From Pseudonocardiales bacterium (GTDB taxonomy: Bacteria; Actinomycetota; Actinomycetes; Mycobacteriales; Pseudonocardiaceae), in contig JAFAUB010000092.1 in assembly GCA_019243635.1 (NCBI GenBank), positions 1 to 64,000 on the forward strand: 64,000 nucleotides of DNA, given 5' to 3'. The position numbers and the translations under genes are program-made. Below the pieces are notes generated by a model that worked only from the letters and a program-made list of their open reading frames with translations, did not search any database and was not told the DNA's origin. The first letter of the stretch is position 1. Each line of letters opens with the position of its first letter. Positions 41,802 to 50,883 of this stretch are shown one piece after another.

Positions 41802-43972
41802 ATGCGGGTGACCCGCAGCGCTACCGTGGCTGATGAGGTATGCCGGGCGTTCGCCCGAGGCGCGACGCTGGACCTCGCGGGCGGTGAGGTGGCCGCCGCG
41901 CTGCTTGTGGGGCTGCTCGCCGGGGCACCGCCCCAGGAGCAGGGACTGGTTCCCGCGCTGCGACTGGCCGGCGCGGTGGTCCGCGGCCCACTGGCGCTGC
42001 CCGGAGTGACGGTTCCCGTGCTGGTCGAGCTCACCGGCTGTACCTTCGACGAGCCGATCGACCTGTACGCCGCGAACCTCACCGGCTGGCGCCTCACCCG
42101 CTGCACACTGCCCGGCCTACAGGCTGCCAACCTGAGGGTACGCAGCGAGCTGGCGCTGGAGAGCTGCACGGTGACCGGGCCGGTCGTGCTGCCCGACGCC
42201 CAGGTCGAGGGGCCGCTGCGGTTGATCGGCACCCGCCTGGACGCCCCCGGGGCTCATGCTCTGGTCGGGGTTCGGCTGGTGGTCTCCGGCGTGCTCGACG
42301 CCCGGGGGCTGCAGGCTGACGGCGAGGTGCGGCTGTCCGGCGCGCGGGTGGAGGGCAACATCGATCTGCGCGGCGCGCGGCTGACCCGTCCCGGTGGTGA
42401 CGCGCTGGAAGCGTCCGGAGTGCAGGTCGGCGGCAACCTGCGGTGCGATCGGGGGTTCGGCACGCAGGGCCGGGTCGTGCTGGCCGGTGCCTCGGTAGCG
42501 GGCAATGCGGTGTTCTCCGGTGCGGCGTTGCAGGGCACCATCGATCCGGAGGAGCCTGCGGTACTCGTGCTGCCGCGCGGTAGCGCTGATCCCAGCGCGG
42601 CGCTGGTGGCCGACCGTCTCGCGGTGAACGGTAACCTGCTGCTCGACGCGGGGTTCACCGCCGCGGGAAGTTGTCCGGGTGACGAATGCGCGGGTCGGGG
42701 GCTATCTGCGGCTTTCCGGGGCGAGGCTGGGCAGCCCGGTCGAGTCCGGCGCCGGCGACGGTGATCAGTTGCAACCCGTGCCGGTGGCCCTGGCCGCCGA
42801 CGGCATCGAGGTACTCGGCGACCTGGAGGCGCGCCGATCCCTGCCCCGCACCGACGTGTCCGACGACGCCGGTCCGCTGCGGGCGCGCGGCCAGGTCCGA
42901 CTGGTCGGCGCGCAGGTGCACGGCAGCGCGAGCCTGACCGGTGTCCAGCTGCACGGCCCGGGCCTGGACGTGCTCGTCGCCGACGGGTTTGCGGGTCGGC
43001 GGGTCGCTGTTCCTGCGCTGGGCGGTGGTCTCAGGGTCGATCCGGCTGCACCACGCCCACATCGGATCGACCCTGGACTGCACCGGCGCCCGCCTCGACG
43101 CGCCGCGGTGCCGGCCGGATGGCTCAACCAAACCGTCGCTCGACGCTCGGGCCGCCACGATCGGCAAGGACGTGTACGCCAGCCGCAGGTTCACCGCCAC
43201 CGGAGGCGTGCGGTTGAGCCTCGCCGAGGTATCGAAGTCGGTGAGCTTCGACGGCGCCCGGCTCGGCGGACCCGGTAAGAGTGTCGCGGCGCTACGCGCT
43301 CGCGGTATGACCTGCCAGGAGCTGAGGCTGCGTCTCGCCGAGCCGCCGCGCGGCGAGGTCAGCCTCGCCAGTGTGGTGGCCGGCTCGGTTTTCGACGATG
43401 AGCGGCTGTGGAGCACCGACGGGAAGGTGGACATCGAGGGTTTCCAGTATCGGTCACTCACCGCCTCGCCCGAGGCGGACGTGGCCACCCGGCTGCGCTG
43501 GCTGCGGCGCGTGCTGTCCAGCTACGACCCCGATCCCTATGACCACCTCGCCGCGAGCTACCGCGACGCCGGTCACGACGACCGCGCCGACACGGTGCTG
43601 TTGACCAAGCAGCGGCACCGGTATACCGCGCACGGACCGGCCGGGCGGGTCTGGGGATGGCTGCAGGAGTGGACCGTCGGCTACGGCTACCGCCCCTGGC
43701 GGGCGGCTCTGTGGCTCGCGGTGTGCTGGCTGCTCGGGTCGCTGTGGTTCAGCCACCACCAGCTGTCCCGGCTCGACAACCACCAGGACCCCTCGTGGCA
43801 GCCGGTGATCTATGTCGCGGACCTGCTGGTCCCGGTGGTGAACCTGGACCAGCACGGGCTATGGCGAACCTCCGGGGCGTCAGCCTGGATAGCCGGCGGC
43901 CTGACAGCGGTGGGCTGGCTGCTGCTGTCCACCGCGACGGCGGGGGTGACCCGAATCCTCACCCGCCGCTGA
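41802..43972 (+). pseudogene. Beta-helix membrane-associated protein, two frameshifts
   Basis: The combined frames encode roughly 720 residues of the family often labelled 'membrane-associated oxidoreductase' in streptomycetes. It has many pentapeptide/bactofilin-like repeats ('LRLSGARLG', 'GNIDLRGARLTRPGGDALE', 'GSIRLHHAHIGSTLDCTGAR'), then a C-terminal region with helices near the end ('AALWLAVCWLLGSLWF', 'WIAGGLTAVGWLLLSTA'). An extra T at about 42670 ('ggaagttgtccgg') and another at about 42990 ('gggtttgcgg') each shift the frame; deleting each restores the repeats. Both are in short T runs, so sequencing error is possible but would have to occur twice. True oxidoreductase activity is doubtful. 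Confidence 0.8.
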
Positions 43973-44457
43973 TCACGAAGTCGTCACCGTCGGAGGCATC
44001 CCCGACGCCCTTGACGGCGGACCGTGCCAGCAAAGCCGCATCACGCGCTTCCCCCACGTCAGCCATCTGATAGCTCAACGAAGACAGCAGTTGAGCCGCG
44101 AGCGGGCGGTCAGCGGCAGCCTGTGCTGCGGACACCCCATCGAGATGGATCCGCTGCGCCTCAACGTACCGCCCCGCGTCACTGGCTACCCATCAAGCAA
44201 GCTGGGCGAACTCTCCCACGACTGTCAACAGCCGCTGTCCGATCCTGTCGGTATAGCTGGCGGACTGCACAACCCTGCCTACCTCTGATAGTTCTTTGCT
44301 CACTACAGGGAACAGATCGCCTCCGCCGATGAGATCATCGAGGTGACGCAGCTCGATCACACGGTTTTCCAACCCCTCTGTAAATATTCCTCCGACTCGC
44401 CGACCAGCACGCTGCGGCTTCGCGTGCTACTCGCAGCGCCGCACCGAGATCCGTCAT
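43958..44457 (-). pseudogene. Decayed XRE/TPR transcriptional regulator
   Basis: From ATG 44455-44457 the minus strand reads 'MTDLGAALRVAREAA', the usual start of a Pseudonocardiales TPR regulator. The helix-turn-helix part is then missing, and similarity resumes in other frames with 'VIELRHLDDLIGGGDLFPVV' and 'AGRYVEAQRIHLDGVSAAQA'. A TGA stands where Trp is expected ('FAQLA*WVASDAG'), and the sequence stops at 'GVGDASDGDD', far short of the full protein. Its 3' end overlaps the end of the beta-helix gene. It carries at least three lesions: an internal deletion, a nonsense codon and a 3' truncation. Confidence 0.75.
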
Positions 44458-44542
44458 CCCACTCCACCTGTAGACGCTGTGACCACATGAGAGGTGCGTA
44501 TGACTGACCTTCCTGACCCGTTGGAACGGCAGGTTCCGCAGG

Positions 44543-44689
44543 GTGATCGACGTGACCTGCGCGCTGGTGGTGCGCACCCGTGGCGGCGTGATCGATCCGG
44601 ACCCGCACGCCGCCGGCGCCTGCACGATCACGATCGACAAGGACGGCGGCCGGGTGCTTCGCGACGCGTTGGTCGAGTGGCTCGGATGA
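44543..44689 (+). CDS. Very small conserved hypothetical protein
   Basis: A 48-residue frame from GTG 44543: 'VIDVTCALVVRTRGGVIDPD', then 'AGACTITIDKDGGRVLRDAL' and a short 'WLG' end. It looks like a real beta-rich mini-protein because amino acid use is normal and its stop overlaps the ATG of the next small gene (ATGA). Divergent TPR regulators with such mini-genes are common in this group, and the regulator relic here fits that pattern. I do not know its function. Confidence 0.5.
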   Translation: MIDVTCALVVRTRGGVIDPDPHAAGACTITIDKDGGRVLRDALVEWLG

Positions 44690-44898
44690 GCGGGGCCCCG
44701 GTGGTCTGGTACCTACGGTCGATCGGTGATCATGATTCGCATCGCGGCGCGCTGCGCCCGGCTGAGGGCACCGTGCTCGCCGCGTGCGGGGTGACGTTCG
44801 TGTCCCGAGCGCTCCCGTTCAGTCGCGGTCTGGGATTCTCCGGCACCCCACCCGACCCCCAGCAGGTCTGCCCGGCATGCGCCAGGGCCACTCGGTGA
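44686..44898 (+). CDS. Small CxxC hypothetical protein
   Basis: A 70-residue protein beginning 'MSGAPVVWYLRSIGDHDSHR' with cysteines in 'VLAACGVTF' and 'QQVCPACARA', probably a small zinc site. The ATG overlaps the stop of the preceding mini-gene. A longer in-frame reading back to 44494 passes through arginine-rich nonsense and is not preferred. I recognise it only as a recurring Pseudonocardiales accessory protein. Confidence 0.55.
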   Translation: MSGAPVVWYLRSIGDHDSHRGALRPAEGTVLAACGVTFVSRALPFSRGLGFSGTPPDPQQVCPACARATR

Positions 44899-45367
44899 GC
44901 GGCCCGGCGCGCTGGGCACGGTCCCCGCCTGGACCACCGCGCGCACCTGCTGTCGCCCGACGGTGACCATCCCGCAGGTGTGCTCCAGGCCCGAGCCTTG
45001 CTCCCCCTGCCTCGAGTTCCCGGTGGCCGGTCGGTACCACGCACCGCTTCTGTATCGAGGCGCCCAGAAGGTTAATGGCGGCATCGTGCTCGACCCCCAC
45101 GTCGCGGCCTACTGTGACCGCTCCCGCTCGATCGGGTGAGCCTGCCCGGTTACCCGCAAGACTCTGACCAGATATGCCCGGTGTGTGACATCCGGCGCAG
45201 AGACGGTGCCCGGTGACCCGCTCAGCGCGCTGGGCAGCCCTGTCGCCGACGCCGAGCAGGCCATCAATCGCGCCGCCAACGCCCGACGACCCTGGTATAT
45301 GAACGTACAGAGACGTCGGCTCGGGTATCGTGAGACGCCCGCAAGCCGAGCGAAATGGATGCGGCAT
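44899..45367. other. Gap between small CxxC gene and methyltransferase
   Basis: This 469-bp stretch has no secure gene. A plus-strand frame at 44963-45139 (58 residues, GTG start) is cysteine-rich ('QVCSRPEPCSPC') and might be a third mini-gene or a relic, but lacks a ribosome site. Sequence from 45185 to 45367 is in frame with the methyltransferase but has no family similarity. A weak TATCGT box lies near 45338. Confidence 0.4.
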
Positions 45368-46135
45368 ATGGAACCGAACACGGACACGGCCTACGATGCG
45401 TCGACTTCCGCGGACTTCGCCGAGGTCGACGACAGGGTCGGATGGGTGCTCGGGTACCCGTTCGCGCTCCGCGCGCTCGGCGTCGGCGGCCCCGATGCGC
45501 CAGTAACACTCCTCGACTACGGATGCGGGCCGGGAAAGGTCGCTCATCGGGTCGCCCGCGACCATGGCCTGCGGGTCATCGCGGTGGACCCCTCAGCTGA
45601 GATGCTGTCGATCGCCTCGCGACGGCACGGCCATCCCCGGGTCGTCTACCACCGGGTGCGGGAACACCGGCTCGCGTTCCTGGCGGACAGCAGCGTGGAC
45701 GCGGCGATGGCGTGCTTCGTCTTTCTCGCGCTGCCCTCCCTCGAGCAGGTGAGGGCGATTGCCGCCGAGGTGTGGCGGGTGCTTCGTCCAGGCGGACGGT
45801 TCGTCATTCTCGATCCCCATTCCGACCACGTCGGAATGCAGTTCTCCGCCTTTCGCTCAGGAGAGCCCGGGGTGAGCTACCAGGACGGGGACCCACGCGT
45901 CGCCCACCTGCTGATGACCAACGGCGAATGGCTGGAGCTACCGGACTACTTCTGGTCGGCCCACACCTACCAGGAGATTCTGGCTGAGGTCGGCTTCACC
46001 GACCTGCGGACCGACGCGCCTGTGCTCGCGGACGCCGAAAGGCCGGGCCCGGCTGACCCCCGCACCTGGGACTACGACGTCGAACGCGAGCACGCACCGT
46101 TCATGCTCGTCCACGGCTGCCGGCCCGGGAGCTGA
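45368..46135 (+). CDS. Class I SAM-dependent methyltransferase
   Basis: About 255 residues with a Methyltransferase_11-type fold: motif I 'TLLDYGCGPGKVAHRVA', the acidic 'VIAVDPSAEMLSIASRR', 'SVDAAMACFVFLALPS' and the post-motif 'EVWRVLRPGGRFVILDPH'. The start is uncertain: ATG 45368 fits the N-terminus best, ATG 45359 is an alternative, and a GTG at 45185 would add 61 unconvincing residues. It overlaps the terC stop by 35 bases, tail to tail. It may act on a small molecule linked to the lost TPR regulator. Confidence 0.85.
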   Translation: MEPNTDTAYDASTSADFAEVDDRVGWVLGYPFALRALGVGGPDAPVTLLDYGCGPGKVAHRVARDHGLRVIAVDPSAEMLSIASRRHGHPRVVYHRVREHRLAFLADSSVDAAMACFVFLALPSLEQVRAIAAEVWRVLRPGGRFVILDPHSDHVGMQFSAFRSGEPGVSYQDGDPRVAHLLMTNGEWLELPDYFWSAHTYQEILAEVGFTDLRTDAPVLADAERPGPADPRTWDYDVEREHAPFMLVHGCRPGS

Positions 46136-47132
46136 CTGCCTCATCGGGTGTCGGCTGACCACCGCGACGACGCATGCGTGTCCTGAGCGCGCTGGCCACG
46201 ATCGTCGCCAGCAGCACGCCGACGATCATACCCAGTGAGAGCCCGATGCCCACCGTCGGCACCGAGTCGAGCGGCCGGCCATCATTGAGAAACGGCAGCG
46301 AGTTCTCGTTCAACGCATCGAGCACCAGTGTCACGCCGATGAACCCGAGGATCACGCCCAGCCCGATGGACAGGTAGACGAGCCTGGTGAGCAACCCGCC
46401 GATGAGGACGTACACCTGTCGCAACCCCATCAGCGCAAAGGCGCTGGCGGTGAAGACGAGGAAGGGTTCCCGGGTGAGCCCGAAGATCGCCGGGATGGAG
46501 TCCAGAGCGAAGACCATGTCGACGGAGCCGATCGTGATCATCACCACGATCATCGGGGTGAGCCACCGCTTTCCGCGCCGCTTGACCGTAAGCCGCGACC
46601 CGTCGTACTCGTCGGTCACCGGGACCAGCTTCCGGAGCGCGCGCAGCACGATGTTGTTCTGGAACACCATGTCCTGCTTGCGCCGGTGGATCTGCCGCCA
46701 ACCCAGGTAGACCAGCAGCGCACCGAAGAGGTAGAACACCCAGCTGAAATGCGAGATCAAGGCCGCGCCCGCCGCGATGAACAGTCCCCGCATGACCAGC
46801 GCGAGCGCGATACCGACCAACAGTACCCGGTGTTGCTGGACAACCGGCATCCGGAATGCCGCCATGATGACCACGAAGATGAACAGGTTGTCCACCGACA
46901 GCGAGTACTCGGTGAGGTATCCAGCGAAGTACTTGACGGCGAGATCGCCGCCGGCGAACAGCCAGACACCCAGCTCGAACGCCGCCGCGCAGGCGAGGTA
47001 GAACACCGCCCACCGGGCCGCCTCGGCCATGCCCACCTTGTGCGGCTTGCGGTCGACGATGACCAGGTCGAGGGCGAGCAGGACGCCGAGACCGCCCACC
47101 GTGGCGAGCCATACCCACGTGGGCACATACAT
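46101..47132 (-). CDS. TerC/Alx family membrane protein, probable manganese exporter
   Basis: A 343-residue integral membrane protein with about nine helices. Conserved acidic segments in the membrane are seen: 'ALDLVIVDRKPHKVGMAEAA', 'GYLTEYSLSVDNLFIFVVI' and 'GSVDMVFALDSIPAIFGLT'. Members export Mn2+ or help metallate exported proteins; the label 'tellurite resistance' is historical. The ATG at 47130-47132 is chosen because the riboswitch-like leader ends just before it. Its 3' end overlaps the convergent methyltransferase gene. Confidence 0.92.
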   Translation of the reverse strand: MYVPTWVWLATVGGLGVLLALDLVIVDRKPHKVGMAEAARWAVFYLACAAAFELGVWLFAGGDLAVKYFAGYLTEYSLSVDNLFIFVVIMAAFRMPVVQQHRVLLVGIALALVMRGLFIAAGAALISHFSWVFYLFGALLVYLGWRQIHRRKQDMVFQNNIVLRALRKLVPVTDEYDGSRLTVKRRGKRWLTPMIVVMITIGSVDMVFALDSIPAIFGLTREPFLVFTASAFALMGLRQVYVLIGGLLTRLVYLSIGLGVILGFIGVTLVLDALNENSLPFLNDGRPLDSVPTVGIGLSLGMIVGVLLATIVASALRTRMRRRGGQPTPDEAVSSRAGSRGRA

Positions 47133-47265
47133 CAGCGAACCTCCGGGCAGACGGCATCCGTCGACACCGGAGGTCTCTTCCACCGACGGGACCGGTCGAC
47201 GGCACCGGGCACTCCCGCGGGAAGGCCGTGTTGACGATGCCGCCGCGAAGGAATACTCCCCTCCA
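47133..47265 (-). promoter_or_regulatory. Probable yybP-ykoY manganese riboswitch
   Basis: The leader of the terC gene starts with GGGGAGTA (minus strand, 47254-47261), the hallmark of the yybP-ykoY Mn2+ riboswitch. It continues with pairing segments: GGCATC near the start against GATGCC near the end, and CCTTCG against CGGAGG. Such switches often precede TerC-family genes. The match is by eye from the motif and context; the full fold has not been modelled. Confidence 0.6.
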
Positions 47266-47410
47266 CGTATGGACAAGTCTCCCGTATCGCCCGCACCGGC
47301 ACCACCCGGATAGCCGGGCCGTCATGATGACGTTGGCCACACCGAGGGCGCGCTGAGAATCCGCTGAGACGGCCACTGCGCCGCCAGGCCGGTGACCTAC
47401 CGTCAGTGGC

Positions 47411-50038
47411 GTGCCTCGAACGACCCGGCCGCCCCGGCCGGAGCGGCTGCGCTGGCCACTCCCCGTCGTGCTGCTCCTCGCCGCTCTGGTCGTGGGCGCG
47501 GGGGTGGCGCTGGCCGTCACGATGACGCCGGATCCGCCGCCGGTGGCACGCGAGAACGCCACGATCGACGTGCCGGAAGGGCCGGGTGGCACGGGGCAGG
47601 TGCGCCTGGACGCCACGCTGTACCGGCCGGCGGTCACCCCCGCTCCGGCCATCCTGGTGGCCCACGGCTTCGGTGGCAGTAAGGACTCGGTCAGCGCCGA
47701 GGCGACCGCGCTGGCCCGTCGGGGGTTCGTCGTGCTCACCTGGAGTGCCCGGGGGTTCGGCGCGAGCACCGGGCGGATCGGACTCGACTCCCCCGACTAC
47801 GAGGTGGCCGACGCTCGGGCGCTGGTGGACTGGCTCGCCACTCGGCCCGACGTGGTGCGTGACGGGCCGGGTGAGCCGCGGGTCGGCGTCACCGGCGCGT
47901 CCTACGGCGGCGCGCTGGCCCTGCTGCTGGCCGGAACCGACCGGCGGGTGGACGCGGTCGCGGCGGAGGTCACCTGGAACGACCTGGGGCAGGCGCTGTT
48001 CCCGAATGCCGCGAGCCGAGCGCCCATCCCCGCCGCCCAGTCCCGTTTGAACACCCCGGCGGCCGGTGCCTTCGCCCCGGATGGGGTGTTCAAGCGGGAC
48101 TGGGCGGCCTACTTCTTCGGAGCGGGCCCCGCCGGCCCGGGCGGGCTGTGCGGGCGGTTGCGCCCTGAGGTGTGCGCGGCCTACGTCCAGGCCGCCACCA
48201 CCGGCGGCCCCACCCCGCAGATCATGTCATTGCTGCGCCACTCCTCACCCACCACGGTGGCCGGCGACATCACCGCGCCGACCCTGCTCATCCAGGGCGA
48301 GCACGACACGCTGTTCGGGCTGGACCAGGCCGACGCCACCGCCCGGCAGCTCGCCTCGGCGGGAGCCCCGCTGAAGGTGGTGTGGTACGCGGGTGGCCAC
48401 GACGGCGGCGAGCCGGGCGCGGCGCTGCAAGACCAGGTCGACGACTGGTTCGATTACCACCTTCGTCGGATCGGCAAGGATCCCGGGACCGGGTTCGACT
48501 ACCAGGTGCCGGGAATCTTCGACACCCGGCCTGGCATCGCCCCGCGCACCGTGCACGCCCCGGCCTATCCCGGGCTCGGCGGCGTCCCGGTGCGGCACCG
48601 GGAACCGGCTCTGTACGGCGGGCCGCAGCCGATCCTCCGCCCTCCCGGCGGCAGCCCAGCCGCGTTGAGCAGCCTGCCAGGGCTGGGCGCCGCCCTGCCC
48701 GAAGGCGCCGCCAACCTCGACGGGGTGGCGATGGACCTACCCGGGCAGGCCGCGACGTTCGTCACCGCTCCACTGGCCGACCCGCTGGAGGTCGTCGGAG
48801 CGCCGCGGCTCCGGTTGCGGGTGGCCACCGCACCTACCCTCACTACACCGACGGCTGAGCCAGGACCGCCACCGTCCGAGGCAGTGCTGTTCGTCAAGCT
48901 CTATGACCTCGGACCGGACGGGCACCGCACGCTGCCCGGGGGTGCGGTGGCCCCGGTGCGGATCGGCCCACTGCCCGCCGACGGCACCCCGGTGGAGGTC
49001 ACCGTGACGCTGGCGGGGGTGGTGTGGCCGGTGCAGGCCGGGCACCGGCTGGCGGTCGCGGTGGCCACCACCGACCGCGGCTATGCGCTGCCCCCGCAAC
49101 CCGCCCGGTACATCGTGTCACTGGCCGGGGCCCCGCGCCTGGCTGTGCCGGTCGTGCCTGGCGAGCGGGCACCCGGCCCGCTTCCGGTGGTCCAGCTCGC
49201 CGGGCTGGGTGGGCTCACCGCGCTGGTGATGGCGCTCGGGGTGTTCGCCGCGCTGCGCCGCCGGCACGCCGGCGACGCCGATCCCGAGCTGGCCGGGGTG
49301 CCGCTGGTGGTGTCGGGCCTGACCAAGCGCTACCCGGGTGGCCTCACCGCCGTCGATGACCTGTCCTTCCGCGTCGAGCGCGGGCAGGTGCTGGGCCTGC
49401 TGGGGCCCAACGGGGCGGGCAAGACGACCGTGCTGCGGATGTTGATGGGACTGATCCGGCCGACCGGCGGACAGTTGCGGGTGTTCGGGCACCGGGTCAC
49501 GGCCGGTTCCCCGGTGCTGTCCCGGATCGGGGCGTTCGTCGAGGGTCCGGGACTCCTGCCGCACCTGACCGGGGCGGCCAACCTCCGGCTGTACTGGGCG
49601 GCCACCGGTCGGCCCTCGGCGGACGCCGGTATCGAGGAGGCGTTGCGGATCGCCGGGCTAGGCCATGCGGTGCACCGGCGGGTGGCCACCTACAGCCAGG
49701 GGATGCGCCAGCGCTTGGCCATCGCCCAGGCCATGCTCGGGAAACCGGACCTACTGGTGCTCGACGAGCCGACCAATGGCCTGGATCCCCCGCAGATCCA
49801 CGCGATGCGCGAGGTACTGCGCGGCTACGCCGCCCTCGGCGCGACGGTGCTGGTCTCCAGCCATCTGCTCGCCGAGGTGGAGCAGACCTGTAGCCATGTG
49901 GTGGTGATGCACCGGGGCCGCCTGGTGGCCGCCGGCACGGTCGCCGAGATCGCCGGGGCCGGGGTCGACGGGGTGGCCACGCGCCGCCCATTGGAGGATG
50001 CATTCCTGCAGCTGGTGGACGAGGAGGCCGTCGAGTGA
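47411..50038 (+). CDS. CocE-type alpha/beta hydrolase fused to ABC ATPase
   Basis: An 875-residue two-part protein. After an N-terminal membrane helix (about 18-38) comes an alpha/beta hydrolase (about 50-400) with nucleophile loop 'VTGASYGGALALL', then a CocE/X-Pro-peptidase-like beta domain (to about 580). A second helix (about 600-618) leads to a complete ABC ATPase: Walker A 'LLGPNGAGKTTVLRM', signature 'YSQGMRQRLAIAQ', Walker B 'LLVLDEPTNGLD' and switch 'VSSHLLAEVE'. The topology puts the hydrolase outside and the ATPase inside. The permease follows in the next, overlapping gene. Export coupled to peptide or ester cleavage is inferred. Confidence 0.9.
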   Translation: MPRTTRPPRPERLRWPLPVVLLLAALVVGAGVALAVTMTPDPPPVARENATIDVPEGPGGTGQVRLDATLYRPAVTPAPAILVAHGFGGSKDSVSAEATALARRGFVVLTWSARGFGASTGRIGLDSPDYEVADARALVDWLATRPDVVRDGPGEPRVGVTGASYGGALALLLAGTDRRVDAVAAEVTWNDLGQALFPNAASRAPIPAAQSRLNTPAAGAFAPDGVFKRDWAAYFFGAGPAGPGGLCGRLRPEVCAAYVQAATTGGPTPQIMSLLRHSSPTTVAGDITAPTLLIQGEHDTLFGLDQADATARQLASAGAPLKVVWYAGGHDGGEPGAALQDQVDDWFDYHLRRIGKDPGTGFDYQVPGIFDTRPGIAPRTVHAPAYPGLGGVPVRHREPALYGGPQPILRPPGGSPAALSSLPGLGAALPEGAANLDGVAMDLPGQAATFVTAPLADPLEVVGAPRLRLRVATAPTLTTPTAEPGPPPSEAVLFVKLYDLGPDGHRTLPGGAVAPVRIGPLPADGTPVEVTVTLAGVVWPVQAGHRLAVAVATTDRGYALPPQPARYIVSLAGAPRLAVPVVPGERAPGPLPVVQLAGLGGLTALVMALGVFAALRRRHAGDADPELAGVPLVVSGLTKRYPGGLTAVDDLSFRVERGQVLGLLGPNGAGKTTVLRMLMGLIRPTGGQLRVFGHRVTAGSPVLSRIGAFVEGPGLLPHLTGAANLRLYWAATGRPSADAGIEEALRIAGLGHAVHRRVATYSQGMRQRLAIAQAMLGKPDLLVLDEPTNGLDPPQIHAMREVLRGYAALGATVLVSSHLLAEVEQTCSHVVVMHRGRLVAAGTVAEIAGAGVDGVATRRPLEDAFLQLVDEEAVE

Positions 50039-50883
50039 CCGCTCAGGGGTCAGCGCCCGGCTACCGGGCTGCGGCGACCTTGCCGCTGCGGGTGGAGCTG
50101 GCGCGCCAACTGCGCCGCAGGCGGACCGTGCTCACCTTGGGGTTCCTCGCCCTGCTGCCCGTCCTGCTCTGGCTCGCCTTCACGGTCGGGCGGGACGACC
50201 GCAACCGAAGGGGTGCCACGCTGGTCGACCTCGCCACGTCCAGTGGGCTCAACTTCGTGGTGTTCACCCTGTTCTCGACGGTGAGCTTCCTGCTGGTTGT
50301 GGTGGTGGCGCTGTTCTTCGGGGACACGGTGGCCAGCGAGGCGTCCTGGTCGAGCCTGCGTTACCTGCTGGCCGCTCCGGTACCCCGCGCTCGCCTGCTG
50401 CGGCGTAAGGCGGCGGTGGCGGCGCTGCTGTCAGCGTCCGCCCTGATACTGCTCCTCGCGGTGGCGATGGCGGTCGGTGTGGTCGGCTACGGGACAGGGG
50501 AGCTGGTCTCCCCCACCGGCCAGTCGCTGGGCTTCCTGCCCGCCGCGAGCCGGCTGGCGCTGGCCCCGGCGTACCTGGTGTTGCACCTGGCGTGGGTCGC
50601 CGGGCTGGCGCTGCTGCTCTCGGTGAGCACCGACGCGCCGCTCGGAGCCGTCGGCGGCGCGGTGATGGTGTCGATCCTGTCCCAGATCCTGGAGACCATC
50701 GACGCGCTCGGTGACCTGCGGAACTACCTGCCCACCCGGTTCAACTCGGCGTGGGCCGACCTCCTGGCCTCCCCCATTGACTGGACCCACCTGGCCAGTG
50801 GAGCGTTCTCCGGGCTGCTTTACGCGACGGTCTTCGCCTCAGCGGCCTACTACCGCTTCGCCACCAAAGACATCACCAGCTAG
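50035..50883 (+). CDS. ABC-2 type transporter permease
   Basis: A 282-residue membrane protein with six predicted helices (for example 'LTLGFLALLPVLLWLAFTV', 'LVVVVALFFGDTVASEASW', 'LLLAVAMAVGVVGYGTG'). The pattern after helix 2, 'ASEASWSSLRYLLAAPVPRA', is typical of ABC-2 export permeases. Its GTG overlaps the fusion gene's TGA (GTGA), so it is the partner of that ATPase. The substrate is unknown. The next gene starts immediately after its TAG. Confidence 0.9.
   Translation: MTAQGSAPGYRAAATLPLRVELARQLRRRRTVLTLGFLALLPVLLWLAFTVGRDDRNRRGATLVDLATSSGLNFVVFTLFSTVSFLLVVVVALFFGDTVASEASWSSLRYLLAAPVPRARLLRRKAAVAALLSASALILLLAVAMAVGVVGYGTGELVSPTGQSLGFLPAASRLALAPAYLVLHLAWVAGLALLLSVSTDAPLGAVGGAVMVSILSQILETIDALGDLRNYLPTRFNSAWADLLASPIDWTHLASGAFSGLLYATVFASAAYYRFATKDITS

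Noticed and set aside
44963..45139. Cysteine-rich 58-residue frame before the methyltransferase
   Set aside because: No ribosome site and only an internal GTG; it may be a relic but the evidence is thin.
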